Assembly: GCF_000188155.2 (NCBI RefSeq)
Contig: NZ_KE124774.1
Location: 3,674,934 to 3,738,933, forward strand
Direction of reading: 5' to 3'
Origin: Methylocystis sp. ATCC 49242
GTDB lineage: Bacteria; Pseudomonadota; Alphaproteobacteria; Rhizobiales; Beijerinckiaceae
Length of the DNA: 64,000 nt
A program made the position numbers and the translations under genes. This document shows, piece by piece, positions 28,785-39,200 of the stretch. The notes beneath the pieces were generated by a model that was not told the origin of the DNA, did not search any database, and worked only from the letters and a program-made list of their open reading frames with translations. Numbering within the stretch: the first letter of the stretch is position 1; the number at the start of each line of letters is the position of its first letter.

Positions 28785-29339
28785 TCAGGGCGTCTTGATC
28801 TCCTTGCGCGCGGTCGGCGCGCTTGTCAGCAGGTCGTCGGCGACCTCATTGAAGCCGGTCAATCCGAGATGTTCGGCGAGTTTGGCGCGGGCGCGGTTCA
28901 GACGGCTCTTGACCGTGCCGACCGCGATGCCGCAGACCTGCGCGGCCTCTTCGTAGGAGAGTTCGGTGATGCCGATCATCAGCAGGATTTCGCGATGCTC
29001 GGGGGCAAGTTTGTTCAGCGCCTTTTGCACATCCTGCATGGTGACGGTGGACTCCTGCCCGCCCTTGACCGGAATCTGCTCCGCATGGACATTGTCGCTA
29101 TCCTGCACCTCGCGCGCGCGCTTCCGGTATTGCGAGAAATAGGTGTTGCGCAGGATCGTCACCAGCCAGGCGCGGAAGTTGGTCCCGGGCGCGAAGGAAT
29201 CGGCGTGTGACCATGCCTTGATCAGCGTGTCCTGAACGAGGTCGTCCGCGACGCTGTAGGAGCCGGACAAAGAGACCGCAAATGCGCGAAGATACGGCAT
29301 TTGCGCGACCATCTGTTCTCCGAAGGTCGCGTCTTTCAT
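28785..29339 (-). CDS. ecfG: EcfG-type general stress sigma factor
   Basis: A 184-residue ECF sigma factor. Region 2 contains LRAFAVSLSGSYSVADDLVQDTLIKAWSHADSF and region 4 contains LAPEHREILLMIGITELSYEEAAQVCGIAVGTVKSRLNRARAKL. It directs the alphaproteobacterial general stress response and is held inactive by NepR. It overlaps nepR by four bases (ATGA) and is co-transcribed with it. The neighbours NepR and PhyR identify it as EcfG rather than another ECF type. Confidence 0.93.
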   Translation of the reverse strand: MKDATFGEQMVAQMPYLRAFAVSLSGSYSVADDLVQDTLIKAWSHADSFAPGTNFRAWLVTILRNTYFSQYRKRAREVQDSDNVHAEQIPVKGGQESTVTMQDVQKALNKLAPEHREILLMIGITELSYEEAAQVCGIAVGTVKSRLNRARAKLAEHLGLTGFNEVADDLLTSAPTARKEIKTP

Positions 29340-29566
29340 TTCTTTTCGCGCTGTTTGGCTTCGAGCTGCGCGAGCAGCACGACGAATTTGTCCGGAATGG
29401 GCTGGTGGATCAGATCGTCGCAGAACGAACGGAAAACGCGACCCAGCTCCTCCTGAATGTGCGGCTCGAGAAAAGCCTTTTCCTCAATCGTCAAATCCGC
29501 TTCTGCGCGGCGCGGATCCATCTGCTCCTGCGAGGTCGGCGTTTGGCGATTATTGTTCTCCTTCAT
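29336..29566 (-). CDS. nepR: NepR anti-sigma factor
   Basis: A 76-residue protein matching the NepR core, LGRVFRSFCDDLIHQPIPDKFVVLLAQL (28 residues from about 41), in which two helices bind either EcfG or PhyR. The termini are polar and disordered as in the family. Under stress phosphorylated PhyR takes NepR away, freeing the sigma factor. The gene is first in the nepR-ecfG operon; a GGAAC promoter element lies upstream. Confidence 0.92.
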   Translation of the reverse strand: MKENNNRQTPTSQEQMDPRRAEADLTIEEKAFLEPHIQEELGRVFRSFCDDLIHQPIPDKFVVLLAQLEAKQREKK

Positions 29567-29646
29567 CAGCGACCTCTAGAACGCATTCCCTTTCAGCGCA
29601 ACCTTAGCGGTTTACGATCCGGATCCAGCCAATGCCCCTGATTAGC

Positions 29647-29671
29647 AACCCTTGCCGCGGAGAATCGTTCC
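29647..29671 (-). promoter_or_regulatory. EcfG-type promoter for nepR-ecfG
   Basis: On the minus strand GGAAC (29671-29667) is followed by 16 bases and GGTT (29650-29647), one mismatch from the EcfG consensus GGAAC-N16/17-CGTT. It lies about 80 bases before nepR, suggesting that the sigma factor activates its own operon. Confidence 0.55.
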
Positions 29672-29757
29672 CATTTTCGAGGGCAGTGGATTTTTGTGTC
29701 GGCGAACAATAAGATTCGCGCCGGGTCGGGAGTTCTTGAAAGACCGCGGGACGTCAT

Positions 29758-30546
29758 ATGAGCCTTTCAAAAGAGATTGCCCCTCATCTTCCCTACCTGC
29801 GGCGTTTCGCCCGGGCCTTGTGCGGCTCCCAGAAGAGCGGGGACGCGTATGTGGTCGCGACGCTGGAGGCGCTCATCGCCGATATCGACGCCTTTCCGAA
29901 GGAAATGTCGCCCAAAGTCGGACTTTACCATCTGTTCATGGCGTCTTGGTCGTCGATTGCGCTCAATGTCGAGGAGCCGCCCGGCGACGAACTGCCCCCC
30001 GTTCAGCGCAACATCAGCTTGCTGACCCCACGATCCCGACAGGCCTTTCTGCTGCGCACCGTCGAAGGATTTTCGTTAGAAGAAGTCGCGGCGATCCTGT
30101 CGGTCTCCGTTCCGGAGGTCGAGGCGCTGGTCGACGAAGCGGGTCGCGAGATTGCGGAGCGCGTCGCCACCGATGTTCTGATCATCGAGGATGAAGCGCT
30201 CATCGCGCAGGATATCGAGTTTATTGTTCGCGATCTCGGCCATCACGTGATCGGCATAGCGCGCACACACAAGGAGGCGATTGCGCTTGCAAAGGACAGG
30301 CAGCCGGGCCTCATCCTCGCCGACATTCAGCTGGCGGACGGCAGTTCAGGCCTCAGCGCCGTCAATGAAATGCTCGAAAGCTTCGATGCGCCGGTGATTT
30401 TCATCACGGCCTTTCCCGAGCGTCTCCTGACCGGCGAGAGGCCCGAGCCGGCCTTCCTGATCAGCAAACCCTACAAGGTCGACACGGTCAAGGCCACGAT
30501 AAGTCAGGCCCTGTTCTTCCAGCGCAACGCCAGCCGCACATCCTGA
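29758..30546 (+). CDS. phyR: PhyR general stress response regulator
   Basis: A 262-residue protein with the inverted PhyR layout. Residues 1-130 mimic an ECF sigma factor (HLPYLRRFARALCGSQKSGD; FLLRTVEGFSLEEVAAILSVSVPEVE) and residues 138-260 form a receiver with VLIIEDEALIAQD, the phosphoacceptor Asp in LILADIQLADG and the lysine in LISKPYK. When phosphorylated it binds NepR. It is divergent from nepR-ecfG, the standard arrangement. A bidirectional terminator separates it from fixX. Confidence 0.95.
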   Translation: MSLSKEIAPHLPYLRRFARALCGSQKSGDAYVVATLEALIADIDAFPKEMSPKVGLYHLFMASWSSIALNVEEPPGDELPPVQRNISLLTPRSRQAFLLRTVEGFSLEEVAAILSVSVPEVEALVDEAGREIAERVATDVLIIEDEALIAQDIEFIVRDLGHHVIGIARTHKEAIALAKDRQPGLILADIQLADGSSGLSAVNEMLESFDAPVIFITAFPERLLTGERPEPAFLISKPYKVDTVKATISQALFFQRNASRTS

Positions 30547-30548
30547 AA

Positions 30549-30574
30549 GGCTCCGGACGCTCGCATCCGGAGCC
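30549..30574. terminator. Bidirectional terminator between phyR and fixX
   Basis: GGCTCCGGA pairs with TCCGGAGCC around an eight-base loop. It separates the convergent phyR and fixX genes. Confidence 0.65.
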
Positions 30575-30587
30575 GGGCGGCGACCGG

Positions 30588-30878
30588 TCAGCCGAATTTG
30601 AACAGAACGCCATATCCGCCGCGCGGATAATTCCAGACAATATCGCCTGCCGACTCGCACAAAACGCGACATGTGCCGCATTCGAGGCAACCGTCCGGCG
30701 TGATTTCCACTTGTCCGTTGCTCGTTTCCGAATAGCACCCGGCGGGACAGATGCGCGTCATCGCCAGAAGATTGGCTGACGGCTTGTCGTGCGGACGAAT
30801 GCTGATGTGCGGCTTTCCGGCGTCGACCAGATAGCGGTTCTGAAAGAGTTTCTCTTCAACTCGCGCGGCTATGGACAT
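30588..30878 (-). CDS. fixX: Ferredoxin-like protein FixX
   Basis: A 96-residue iron-sulfur protein of the FixABCX electron-bifurcating complex, which sends electrons to nitrogenase. It has RICPAGCYS and, in the second half, [14 protein letters not shown], giving the cysteines expected for a 4Fe-4S cluster in this family. It is the last gene of the iscA-nifUSV-cysE-nifW-fixABCX operon and follows fixC by about 40 bases. Confidence 0.96.
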   Translation of the reverse strand: MSIAARVEEKLFQNRYLVDAGKPHISIRPHDKPSANLLAMTRICPAGCYSETSNGQVEITPDGCLECGTCRVLCESAGDIVWNYPRGGYGVLFKFG

Positions 30879-30921
30879 GAGAGTTCTCCTGTCGCTTCTT
30901 CCTGTGTCCGCTTACGCAAAT

Positions 30922-32229
30922 TCAGCGCCAGGCGCGCGCCAGACGCAGCGCGTCGCCGAACAGGCCCGTCCATGAACGTTCCTTGACAAAAGAGCGCACC
31001 GTCGCCTTCTCCTTGTCGAGTTTCGGCGTGCCGTCGACGCGCAGGAAATTTTCCATCGCCTTCGACACGAGCGACGGATAGGCAAGAAAGTAATTCTGCG
31101 AATTGGCGTGCAGCAGCGCGGGCATATCCTTGTATTTTTTCAGATCCTTCATGACGAAGCTGTCGTCGAGCAGCTTCTTGTAAAGCGCCAGATTCTGTTT
31201 CGTCATCGGTTCGCGCCGTGATTTCACCTGAAAGATCGCCTCACCCGCGAGCCGGCCGGACGTCAGGGCGAGATTCGAGCCCTCACGGTGAATGGCGTTA
31301 TTGAGCTGCGCCGCGTCGCCAACGACGACCCACCCGTCCCCGAAGAGCTGCGGAATGGTTTTGTATCCGCCTTCGGGAATGAGATGCGCCGCATATTCCT
31401 TCACTTCCGACCCTTCGAGCAGCGGTTTGATCGAGGGATGCGCCTTGAAGGCTTCGAGCAGCCCGTTTGGCGTGTCTTCATTCTCCGCAAAGTCGGAAAC
31501 AAGACAGCCCATGCCGACAGAAATGCTCTCTTTGTTCGTGTAAACGAAACCCATGCCTGTCATGCCCTTGGAGATCGCGCCGGCCGCCTCGATGACGACG
31601 CCCTCGTCGCCATGCAGATTGAAGCGCGCCTCGATCGTCTCGCGCGGCAGGAAATGCATTTCCTTGACGGCGAGCGCCACATGTTCAGGCTTCGGCGTTT
31701 CACGCAGTCCCGCGCGCGCGCCGAGAAGACCGTTCACGCCTTCCGCCAGAACGACGACATCGGCGAAAATGGTGCCGCCGCGCCTGTCTGTGCGTACGCC
31801 GATAACCTTGCCATAAGCGTCATTGACGAGTTCCGTCACGGTCGTCTCACTGATGACGAGCGCACCCTGCGCCTGCACCTCCCTGGAGAACCAGCGGTCG
31901 AACTGCGAACGGATGATCGTATAGCGGTTCGGCTTCTCTTCGTTGAAGTCGTCGTTGCGATATTGCAGACCGGTGTGCGAACGATCCGTCATCATCCAGA
32001 AGCGTTGTTCGACGAGATGGCGCTCGAGCGGCGCTTCCTCGCGAAAGTTCGGGATGATCTTCTCGACCATATCGGCATAGAGAATGGCGCCCTGCACATT
32101 CTTGGAGCCTGGATATTCCCCGCGCTCCAGTTGCAGCACCTTCAATCCGCGCGCGGCCATCGTATGGGCCGCGGCGTTTCCCGCCATCCCTGCGCCGATC
32201 ACGATCGCGTCGAATCTCTCTTCGATCAT
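30922..32229 (-). CDS. fixC: FixC flavoprotein
   Basis: A 435-residue FAD-dependent oxidoreductase of the ETF:quinone-oxidoreductase type, the quinone-reducing arm of FixABCX. FAD is bound by [22 protein letters not shown] near the start and by [13 protein letters not shown] later. A second in-frame ATG four codons downstream of the longest start (32241) lies nearest to the FAD fold and is preferred. The neighbours fixB and fixX complete the complex. Confidence 0.96.
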   Translation of the reverse strand: MIEERFDAIVIGAGMAGNAAAHTMAARGLKVLQLERGEYPGSKNVQGAILYADMVEKIIPNFREEAPLERHLVEQRFWMMTDRSHTGLQYRNDDFNEEKPNRYTIIRSQFDRWFSREVQAQGALVISETTVTELVNDAYGKVIGVRTDRRGGTIFADVVVLAEGVNGLLGARAGLRETPKPEHVALAVKEMHFLPRETIEARFNLHGDEGVVIEAAGAISKGMTGMGFVYTNKESISVGMGCLVSDFAENEDTPNGLLEAFKAHPSIKPLLEGSEVKEYAAHLIPEGGYKTIPQLFGDGWVVVGDAAQLNNAIHREGSNLALTSGRLAGEAIFQVKSRREPMTKQNLALYKKLLDDSFVMKDLKKYKDMPALLHANSQNYFLAYPSLVSKAMENFLRVDGTPKLDKEKATVRSFVKERSWTGLFGDALRLARAWR

Positions 32230-32284
32230 GGCAACCTCCATATGCGCGAATTCGCGAACGCGCCTGCCGTCATGCGTGAAACCG

Positions 32285-33388
32285 TCAGCCTGCGAGCCTG
32301 TCGCGTTGATGTGGCGAAAGCCGCTGGCGGAAAGCCTCGGTCAGCGCGGGCAGCAGGCGAATGGCGTCCGAGACAATTCCAATATGCGCGAAGTCGAAGA
32401 TTGGCGCATTTTTGTCGGTGTTGATCGCGACAATGCAATCCGCGCCTTCGACGCCGACGCGATGCTGAATGGCGCCGGAAATGCCTGCGGCGATATAGAG
32501 CTTCGGACGAATTGTCTTGCCGGTCTGCCCGATCTGCCGATCCGAAGTGAGCCATCCCTTTTGCACCAGCGGCCGCGAGCCTCCGAATTCGGCGCCGAGC
32601 GTCGAGGCCAGATTGCGCACCAGCTGGAAATTCTCCGCGCTTTGCAGCCCCAGTCCGCCGGCGACGACGACGTCGGCGAAGGCGAGATTTGTCTTGGTCG
32701 ATTCGCGGTCCGGCACGAATCGCAGCAGCTTGGTGATGATCTCGTCTTCGCTGAGGTCGGGTGTGAAGGACACGATCCTTCCCGTGCGGCCTTCATCTCT
32801 CGCAGGCATGGCCATCACGCGCGGGCGTATCGTCGCCATCTGCGGACGATAGTTGAGCGTGTAGATGGTGCACAAAAGCGAGCCGCCGAAGGTGGGCCGC
32901 GTCGCGGCGAGAGATCCGTCGGCGTCCACGGCAAGTTCGGTGCAGTCGGCTGTGAGACCCGTCAGCAGCGTCGTCGCGACGGAGCCCGCGAGATCGCGTC
33001 CCAGCGTCGTGGCGCCAAGCAGGAGGATCTCCGGCTTATGCGTCTTCACGAGCTGGGTCATCGCTTTCGAGTACGACTCGTTACGATAGTCGGCGAGCAC
33101 GGGGTGTTCGACAAGATACGCGAGGTCGGCGCCAAATCTGAAAGACTCCGCGGCGGCGAGCTTCGTTGCGTCGCCGGGCGCGCCAAGCACGACGCTCGCG
33201 AGTTCGACGCCAAGCTTGTCGGCGAGCTTGCGGCCTTCGCCGAGCAATTCCCAGGAAACGGGATGAACTTCGCCACGTTCGAGTTCGACGAAGACCCAGA
33301 CATGTTTGTAGTCCAGAAAATGCTCAGGCAGCGCTTTCTTCGTGGAGGCCCTGTTCGACGCAGGCGCGACGGGAGCAGCGGTGGACAT
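32285..33388 (-). CDS. fixB: FixB, electron-transfer flavoprotein alpha subunit
   Basis: A 367-residue ETF-alpha-type protein. It starts with a short Ala-rich tail, then [24 protein letters not shown]. The C-terminal FAD-binding domain has [36 protein letters not shown] and [17 protein letters not shown]. Together with FixA it bifurcates electrons from NADH. The ATG at 33388 follows a GGAGA ribosome-binding sequence; the longer reading to 33586 overlaps fixA and is rejected. Confidence 0.96.
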   Translation of the reverse strand: MSTAAPVAPASNRASTKKALPEHFLDYKHVWVFVELERGEVHPVSWELLGEGRKLADKLGVELASVVLGAPGDATKLAAAESFRFGADLAYLVEHPVLADYRNESYSKAMTQLVKTHKPEILLLGATTLGRDLAGSVATTLLTGLTADCTELAVDADGSLAATRPTFGGSLLCTIYTLNYRPQMATIRPRVMAMPARDEGRTGRIVSFTPDLSEDEIITKLLRFVPDRESTKTNLAFADVVVAGGLGLQSAENFQLVRNLASTLGAEFGGSRPLVQKGWLTSDRQIGQTGKTIRPKLYIAAGISGAIQHRVGVEGADCIVAINTDKNAPIFDFAHIGIVSDAIRLLPALTEAFRQRLSPHQRDRLAG

Positions 33389-33399
33389 GTTCGTCTCCT

Positions 33400-34251
33400 T
33401 TAGAATCCCGAGGCAAGCTTGGTCATGTCCGCTTCGAGGGACGGTTGGCGCGAAAAAATGGCTTCGATCAGCGCTTCGGCGGAATCGCTGGCCGTCTTCG
33501 CGGGCTCCACGAAGGCTGCGCGCTCGGATCGCGGCGAAGGCGCGAAAACCTTCTTCACGATTGTCGGCGATCCCTTCAGGCCGCACTTCGTCAGATCCTC
33601 GATTCCCGCGTCCTTCGCGCTCCAGGTGACAATCTCGGCGCGCGCCGCGCGAAGCGAATCCTCAATCGCGCCGCGGCGCACTTCATTGGCGCCTTCGAGC
33701 ATGGTGACCAGGCAAGGCATGGCCGTCCTGAGCACCTGGACGCCGCCTTCCGAACGCCGCTCTACGACAAGCTCGCGTTTGTCGGGGTTACATTCCGCAA
33801 TCCTCGAAACGTATGTCAGCTGCAACAAGCCGAGCCGCTTCGCGACGCCGGGACCGACTTGCGCCGTGTCGCCGTCGATCGTCTGTTTTCCGGCAAAGAC
33901 GATGTCTTGCGGCCCGAATGTCTCTTCGATTTTTCTGATCGCCTGCGCCAGCGCATAGGTCGTCGCCAAAGTGTCTGAACCGGCAAAAAAGCGATCCGTC
34001 AGCAGCACCGCGCGATCGGCCCCGATGGCCAGCGCCTTGCGCAAAGAGTCGGCGGCCATCGGCGGCCCCATTGTGAGCACAGTAACCTCGCCACCGAATT
34101 TGTCGCGCAGGCGCAGCGCCTCTTCGAGCGAGAAGAGATCGTATGGATTGATGATCGTCGGCACGCCTTGCCGCATGATCGTGTTCGTGACCGGATGCAC
34201 GCGTATCTGCGCGCTATCGGGAACCTGCTTGATGCAAACGAGGATCTTCAT
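33400..34251 (-). CDS. fixA: FixA, electron-transfer flavoprotein beta subunit
   Basis: A 283-residue ETF-beta-type protein with the standard opening [19 protein letters not shown], the motif [18 protein letters not shown], and [24 protein letters not shown] in the nucleotide-binding region. FixA carries the bifurcating FAD site together with FixB. The start follows nifW after 10 bases and AGGAGCAGGCG serves as ribosome-binding site. Confidence 0.97.
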   Translation of the reverse strand: MKILVCIKQVPDSAQIRVHPVTNTIMRQGVPTIINPYDLFSLEEALRLRDKFGGEVTVLTMGPPMAADSLRKALAIGADRAVLLTDRFFAGSDTLATTYALAQAIRKIEETFGPQDIVFAGKQTIDGDTAQVGPGVAKRLGLLQLTYVSRIAECNPDKRELVVERRSEGGVQVLRTAMPCLVTMLEGANEVRRGAIEDSLRAARAEIVTWSAKDAGIEDLTKCGLKGSPTIVKKVFAPSPRSERAAFVEPAKTASDSAEALIEAIFSRQPSLEADMTKLASGF

Positions 34252-34261
34252 CGCCTGCTCC

Positions 34262-34597
34262 TCAATTGCCGTTCGTTGTGAGCGTCGTCAGCGACACAAA
34301 GGGTTTTGCTGGCGCAGGCGCCGGCTTGATCGCATCTTTGTGAACTTTGAATACGCGTTCCGCGATCGGAGACGATGCGACAAAATCAGCATAAGCCCTG
34401 GCGAGATATTCCCTGCACGCGGCGCGCGCCTCGTCGTCGGACGCTGTGTCGAGATCGTTCGTGGCGAGGTATTCGCCCATGCGCCGCAATATGTGCAGTC
34501 GCGCGACGCGAACCACCGAAGGATCGAAATCAACTCCAAGCGCTTCGAAGAAGTCCTCCGCGGAGGAGAGTTTGCGCAACTCGTCGAACACGCTCAT
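34262..34597 (-). CDS. nifW: Nitrogenase-stabilizing/protective protein NifW
   Basis: A 111-residue protein with the NifW family opening [23 protein letters not shown] and [11 protein letters not shown] later. NifW is associated with the MoFe protein and helps its maturation or protects it from oxygen. The length is typical. It overlaps the upstream cysE stop by four bases (ATGA) and precedes fixA. Confidence 0.95.
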   Translation of the reverse strand: MSVFDELRKLSSAEDFFEALGVDFDPSVVRVARLHILRRMGEYLATNDLDTASDDEARAACREYLARAYADFVASSPIAERVFKVHKDAIKPAPAPAKPFVSLTTLTTNGN

Positions 34598-35340
34598 TCC
34601 TTCGTCTCCTTTTCCCCGCGCATTTGAGCGCTTTCACTCTTGCGGCTTTGGAGATGCATAAAGCGCGCCTCCAGGAAATCGATGCGGTCGATCAGCGTCG
34701 AGATGGCGTCGCCGACGGGGTCGGGAATGAGATGATGTTCGAGGTCGATGCGCCCGTCGACGCCGGAGCGGCGGCGTACTTCGCGGACAATGCGGCCCGG
34801 TATGCCAACCACAGTCATTTCCGGCGGGATGTCCTCGATGACGACCGAATTGGCGCCGATTCGCGCGCGTGCGCCAACGCTTATCGGGCCGAGGATTTTT
34901 GCGCCCGCGCCAATCAGGACTCCGCTTTCGATCGTCGGATGGCGTTTGCCGGTAGACCAGGAGGTGCCCCCGAGAGTGACGCCGTGATAGATCGTAACGT
35001 CATCATGAATGACCGATGTCTCGCCGATCACGACACCGGCCCCATGATCGATGAAGAAACGTTCGCCGATCGTCGCGCCTGGGTGAATGTCTATATTCGT
35101 GACGAGACGAGCGAACCAGGACAGAAACCGTGCTGCGAACTTGAATTCCCGGCGCCAAAGTCGATGCGACAAGCGATGAAAGATCACGGCGTGAACGCCA
35201 GGATAAAGCATCGCAACTTCGAGCGCATTGCGCGCTGCGGGGTCTCGTTGCAGGACGCAGGCGACGTCGCTGCGAAGCGTCGCCAGAAGGCCGCGAATAT
35301 GCGGCCTGCGCGCATTGACGAATGTGGCCACGACAGTCAC
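34594..35340 (-). CDS. cysE: Serine O-acetyltransferase of the nif operon
   Basis: A 248-residue enzyme making O-acetylserine for cysteine synthesis, probably supplying cysteine to NifS for cluster assembly. The hexapeptide-repeat left-handed helix covers about residues 80-190 ([24 protein letters not shown]..., GVTLGGTSW). GTG at 35340 is chosen: AGGAGG precedes it and it overlaps the nifV stop (GTGA). nif clusters often carry such a second cysE (sometimes cysE2). Confidence 0.93.
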   Translation of the reverse strand: MTVVATFVNARRPHIRGLLATLRSDVACVLQRDPAARNALEVAMLYPGVHAVIFHRLSHRLWRREFKFAARFLSWFARLVTNIDIHPGATIGERFFIDHGAGVVIGETSVIHDDVTIYHGVTLGGTSWSTGKRHPTIESGVLIGAGAKILGPISVGARARIGANSVVIEDIPPEMTVVGIPGRIVREVRRRSGVDGRIDLEHHLIPDPVGDAISTLIDRIDFLEARFMHLQSRKSESAQMRGEKETKE

Positions 35341-36485
35341 GTTTCGCCTCCTGCCCACGCCTGACGTCTTTCGACAAGGCGAATGAGTTCGCGGCGCGTG
35401 ATCGGCGGTTTCTTGTCATTGGCGCGCCGGCGGATGTGCGACAGCAGCGCGCTCGCCGTTTCGTGATCGATATCCACGCCGAGTGAGGAGCACCTGCTTT
35501 TCAACGCGGCAAGGCCGGAATGTTTGGCGATGACGATCCGGTTGCGTCGTCCAAGTCGAGCGGGATCGACGCCCTGATAGGTGCGCGCATCCTTGAGCAA
35601 CGCCGCGACATGAATGCCGGATTCATGCGTAAATATATCAGCTCCGACGATCGCCTTGGCGCGCCCGATCTTGCGTCCCGACAGGCGAGCGACGAGCTTC
35701 GCCAGCGCCTGGAGCTTTTCCAGCCGCACGTCGGTGCGGCCGGCGGCGATATGCCCGAGCGCTGCGACGACTTCTTCGAGAGCGGCGTTGCCGGCGCGCT
35801 CGCCGAGACCAATCACCGTGACGGACGCATGCGACGCGCCGGCGCGCAACGCCGCCAGCGTGTTCGCCGTCGCCAGTCCGACGTCGTCATGGCCATGAAA
35901 TTCGATCGGAAGGTCTGTTTCTTCGCGAATACGGCGGATCGACTCATAGGCGGAAAACGGATCCAGCAAACCGAGAGTGTCCGCGAAGCGATAACGCCAG
36001 GCGCCCGCTTGCGTTGCGGCGCGCAGGATCAATCCGACATCGCGCGGATCGGCTCGCGATGAATCCTCTCCGCCAAGTGCGACAGTCATTCCTTGTTCAC
36101 GCGCATATGAAACAATTTCGCGCACGCGCTCGGCAAGCGTCGGTATGGTGAGACCGAGTTTTACGCTGATCTGCAGTCGCGACATAGGCGCCGATATATT
36201 GACATGAGCGACGCCTGCCGCGCGCGCGGCGTCGATGTCGTCCTTGTTCAGGCGGCACCAGCCCATCACGCGACATGGCAGGCCCTCTGCGACCACGCCC
36301 GAAATCGCTTCGATTTCGTCTCGACCCATCGCGGGAGTTCCAGCCTCTATCTCATCGACGCCCGCGTCAGCCAGGGCGCGCGCGATGACGAGCTTCTCGG
36401 CCGCCGTAAAGGCGACGCGAGGCGCTTGTTCGCCATCGCGCAGCGTGGTGTCGTTTATGTAGATGCGAGGATGGTCGGGGTTCAC
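35337..36485 (-). CDS. nifV: Homocitrate synthase
   Basis: A 382-residue enzyme condensing acetyl-CoA and 2-oxoglutarate into homocitrate, the organic ligand of FeMo-cofactor. The TIM-barrel has [18 protein letters not shown], the metal-binding pair in [20 protein letters not shown], and [15 protein letters not shown]. The C-terminal part carries [19 protein letters not shown]. It lies between nifS and cysE in the typical order. Confidence 0.96.
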   Translation of the reverse strand: MNPDHPRIYINDTTLRDGEQAPRVAFTAAEKLVIARALADAGVDEIEAGTPAMGRDEIEAISGVVAEGLPCRVMGWCRLNKDDIDAARAAGVAHVNISAPMSRLQISVKLGLTIPTLAERVREIVSYAREQGMTVALGGEDSSRADPRDVGLILRAATQAGAWRYRFADTLGLLDPFSAYESIRRIREETDLPIEFHGHDDVGLATANTLAALRAGASHASVTVIGLGERAGNAALEEVVAALGHIAAGRTDVRLEKLQALAKLVARLSGRKIGRAKAIVGADIFTHESGIHVAALLKDARTYQGVDPARLGRRNRIVIAKHSGLAALKSRCSSLGVDIDHETASALLSHIRRRANDKKPPITRRELIRLVERRQAWAGGET

Positions 36486-36493
36486 GGTTTCAC

Positions 36494-37696
36494 TCAGGCA
36501 TAGACGGGTTTGAACTCGGTCGGGCCCTTGTCGGCGCCCGCCCAGAAGGGCGATAGTTCACGAAGATTTTCGAGAATCTTCGGCAGCGCCTCGATGACCT
36601 GATCGACATCCTCCGCGACATTGTCGCGCGAAAACGAGAAGCGGATCGAGCCATGCGCCGCTGTGAAGGGAACGTTCATCGCGCGCATCACGTGTGACGG
36701 TTCGAGCGAACCAGATGTGCATGCGGACCCCGAGGACGCCGCCACCCCCGCGCGAGTGAGATGCAAAAGGATCGCCTCGCCCTCCACATATTCGAAAGCG
36801 ATATTGGTGGTATTGGGCAAACGCTCGCGTAAATCGCCATTCACGAAGCAATTGGGAACCTGCTGCAGAATTGCGTTTTCGAGACGGTCGCGCAGCTCCT
36901 TTACGCGGGTCTGCTCATCCCCCATATGCGCGAGCGCAAGCTGCGCCGCCTTGCCGAGGCCGATGACGCCCGGCGTATTTTCGGTGCCGGCGCGGCGGCC
37001 GCGCTCCTGATGTCCGCCACGCAGCAGCGGCTTGAAACGTGCGCCGCGCTTCACGTATAGCGCTCCGACGCCCTTCGGCGCATGCAGCTTGTGGCCGGAC
37101 AGCGACAGCATGTCGATTGCGCTGCCCTTGAGTGAAATCGGAACCTTGCCGACCGCCTGCACGGCGTCTGTATGAAAGAGCGCGCCATGCTCCTTGGCCA
37201 GTTCGGCAAGCGCTTCAACCGGGAAGATCGTCCCTGTCTCATTATTCGCCCACATGAGCGTCACGAGCGCCGTGTTGGGTGACAAAGCGGCGCGATAGGC
37301 TTCGAGGTCGAGGCGCCCGAGAGAGTCGACGCCGATGTAGTGAACCTTTGCGCGGCCGATCTTCTCGAGATGCTGGCAGAGCGAGAGAATTGCGGGATGC
37401 TCTACTTGGCTCGTCACGATCTCGTTGCGGCCCGGCATCGCTTCGAGCGCCGACAATACAGCCGTATTATCGCTTTCAGTGCCGCCGGAGGTGAATATGA
37501 TCTCGTGATCGTGTTCGGCGCCGAGCAACTCCTGCAATTGCTGCCGCGCCTTCTTGACCGAGGCGCCAACGCTCGCGCCGAATGAATGGATCGAGGAGGG
37601 ATTACCGAACTGTTCGGTGAAGAAAGGCAGCATGGCCTCCACAACCTCGGGATCGACCCGAGTCGTCGCATTATTGTCGAGATAGACCGCGCGCAT
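36494..37696 (-). CDS. nifS: Cysteine desulfurase NifS
   Basis: A 400-residue PLP enzyme supplying sulfur for iron-sulfur clusters of nitrogenase. It has [24 protein letters not shown], the PLP lysine in [14 protein letters not shown] and the catalytic cysteine in [17 protein letters not shown]. The gene follows nifU by 10 bases, as in most diazotrophs. Confidence 0.98.
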   Translation of the reverse strand: MRAVYLDNNATTRVDPEVVEAMLPFFTEQFGNPSSIHSFGASVGASVKKARQQLQELLGAEHDHEIIFTSGGTESDNTAVLSALEAMPGRNEIVTSQVEHPAILSLCQHLEKIGRAKVHYIGVDSLGRLDLEAYRAALSPNTALVTLMWANNETGTIFPVEALAELAKEHGALFHTDAVQAVGKVPISLKGSAIDMLSLSGHKLHAPKGVGALYVKRGARFKPLLRGGHQERGRRAGTENTPGVIGLGKAAQLALAHMGDEQTRVKELRDRLENAILQQVPNCFVNGDLRERLPNTTNIAFEYVEGEAILLHLTRAGVAASSGSACTSGSLEPSHVMRAMNVPFTAAHGSIRFSFSRDNVAEDVDQVIEALPKILENLRELSPFWAGADKGPTEFKPVYA

Positions 37697-37706
37697 GTCG
37701 TTCTCC

Positions 37707-38678
37707 TCAGTGAGCGTGCTGCTTGATGGGAATGACGCGGATCGGCATGCCCAGCTTGGCGATCAACCGTTCCTGTATGCCCGAGACGGTGACGCTCGAC
37801 ATCTGGCATCCCATGCAGGCTCCGCTGAGGGTGACGAGAACATTCGAGCCGTCGACGTCGATGAGTTCGCAATCGCCGCCATCTTTCTGGAGATAGGGAC
37901 GCAACTCCTCGATCGCTTCTTCGATCAGACGCACCTTCTTGAGGTTCGTCATGCCGGCAGAGGGAGGCGGCAGGGGAGAGGCCGGCGCGATCGGCGATGT
38001 CGGCGGCGCAGCTTCCGCCTTCGCGGCCTTCGCTTTCGCCTTGATCTCCTTGGCGTCGGCTGTGCCGAGGCGATAGGCCTCATGCTCGGCCAGCACGCCC
38101 TCCGCAACGAGTTCGGCGTTCACCGCGGCGAGGATCTCCTCGAGCTTGTCGAAGCATGTCAGACAGCCGCCGCCGGCCTTGGTGTAGGAAGTGACTTCCT
38201 CGATCGTGGTCAGCTTGTTCATCTTGATCGCGCGTTCGATCATGCCTTCATCGACGCCGAAACATTTGCAAACCAGCGCGCCTTCCTCGTGATCATCGCT
38301 CCAGACTTCGCCGCGGAAGTTGGCGATTGCAGCCTGAAGAGCTTCGTAGCCCATGACCGAGCAGTGCATCTTTTCAGGCGGAAGGCCTCCAAGAAAATCC
38401 GCAATGTCCTGGTTGGTAAGCGTGATTGCTTCCTGAAGCGTCTTCCCGATGATCAGTTCGGTAAGCGCCGAGGAAGATGCGATGGCGGAACCGCAGCCAA
38501 AGGTCTGGAATTTTGCTTCGAGAATCGTTTCGGTCTCGGGATCGACTTTCAGCATCAGTTTGAGCGCGTCGCCGCAGGAGATAGCGCCCACTTCGCCGAC
38601 CGCATTTGCCTCACCGAGAACGCCGGCGTTCTTCGGATTGAAAAAATAGTCTTTTACCTTGTCGGAATAGTCCCACAT
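37707..38678 (-). CDS. nifU: Iron-sulfur scaffold NifU
   Basis: A 323-residue modular scaffold. The N-terminal IscU-like domain has a cysteine in [10 protein letters not shown] and others in [19 protein letters not shown] and [12 protein letters not shown]. The central BFD-type 2Fe-2S domain has [19 protein letters not shown] and [12 protein letters not shown] Pro/Ala-rich linker precedes the C-terminal Nfu domain with [18 protein letters not shown]. This three-part layout is specific to NifU. Confidence 0.98.
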   Translation of the reverse strand: MWDYSDKVKDYFFNPKNAGVLGEANAVGEVGAISCGDALKLMLKVDPETETILEAKFQTFGCGSAIASSSALTELIIGKTLQEAITLTNQDIADFLGGLPPEKMHCSVMGYEALQAAIANFRGEVWSDDHEEGALVCKCFGVDEGMIERAIKMNKLTTIEEVTSYTKAGGGCLTCFDKLEEILAAVNAELVAEGVLAEHEAYRLGTADAKEIKAKAKAAKAEAAPPTSPIAPASPLPPPSAGMTNLKKVRLIEEAIEELRPYLQKDGGDCELIDVDGSNVLVTLSGACMGCQMSSVTVSGIQERLIAKLGMPIRVIPIKQHAH

Positions 38679-38694
38679 ATCGCTCTCCTCGCGC

Positions 38695-39015
38695 TCAGCC
38701 GAATGATTTGCCGCAGGAACAACTCGACTTGGCTTGCGGATTGTCGAAGGTGAAGCCGGAGCCTTCGAGGCCGATCACGAAATCGATCCGGGTTCCATCG
38801 AGATAGGCGAGCGAGCCTTCCTCGACGAAAATCTTGACGCCATCGTTGTCGAAGACGTGATCATTCGGATCCGGTTCGTTTACCAGCCCCATCATGTATT
38901 TCAGACCTGCGCAGCCGCCGGCTTCGACCATGATGCGCAGCCCCTCGACCTCCTGGCCGGCCCCTGCGATAGCGGTGCGCACGGCGGTTACGGCGCTGTC
39001 CGTGAGCTGAATCAT
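38695..39015 (-). CDS. iscA: IscA/HesB-family iron-sulfur assembly protein
   Basis: A 106-residue A-type carrier with the three family cysteines in [13 protein letters not shown] and SCSCGKSFG, and a typical strand pattern. The ATG at 39015 follows GAAGGAGT; the longer frame to 39306 runs into nifQ and is rejected. It is the first gene of the nifUSV operon, directly after a sigma-54 promoter. Confidence 0.93.
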   Translation of the reverse strand: MIQLTDSAVTAVRTAIAGAGQEVEGLRIMVEAGGCAGLKYMMGLVNEPDPNDHVFDNDGVKIFVEEGSLAYLDGTRIDFVIGLEGSGFTFDNPQAKSSCSCGKSFG

Positions 39016-39061
39016 CGTGACGACTCCTTCAGTCAGATGAGATTGTTTCCGAGTAGCGGTA

Positions 39062-39076
39062 GCAACCCGTGTGCCA
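39062..39076 (-). promoter_or_regulatory. Sigma-54 promoter of iscA-nifUSV-cysE-nifW-fixABCX
   Basis: The minus strand reads TGGCAC-ACGGG-TTGC, a perfect -24/-12 element, 47 bases before the iscA start. Confidence 0.85.
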
Positions 39077-39135
39077 GCGCCAAGGTCCTGTATTTCTGAG
39101 ACATTGCAGCAGTTTGCATGTCCGCAATGCGTCAA

Positions 39136-39151
39136 TGTCCGAGAACTGACA
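39136..39151. promoter_or_regulatory. NifA upstream activator site for iscA operon
   Basis: TGT-CCGAGAACTG-ACA matches TGT-N10-ACA. It lies 60 bases upstream of the sigma-54 element, within the end of the region between nifQ and iscA. Confidence 0.7.
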
Positions 39152-39200
39152 ATGTGCGGTTCGCGGCGTCGAGGAGCAGGAAGCGGATCGGGAGCGAAGT

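Noticed and set aside
31288-32424. Plus-strand ORF of 378 codons over fixC
   Set aside because: Opposite frame of a convincing fixC gene.
39086-39105. Second NifA site upstream of iscA
   Set aside because: TGT and ACA are present but separated by nine bases instead of ten.
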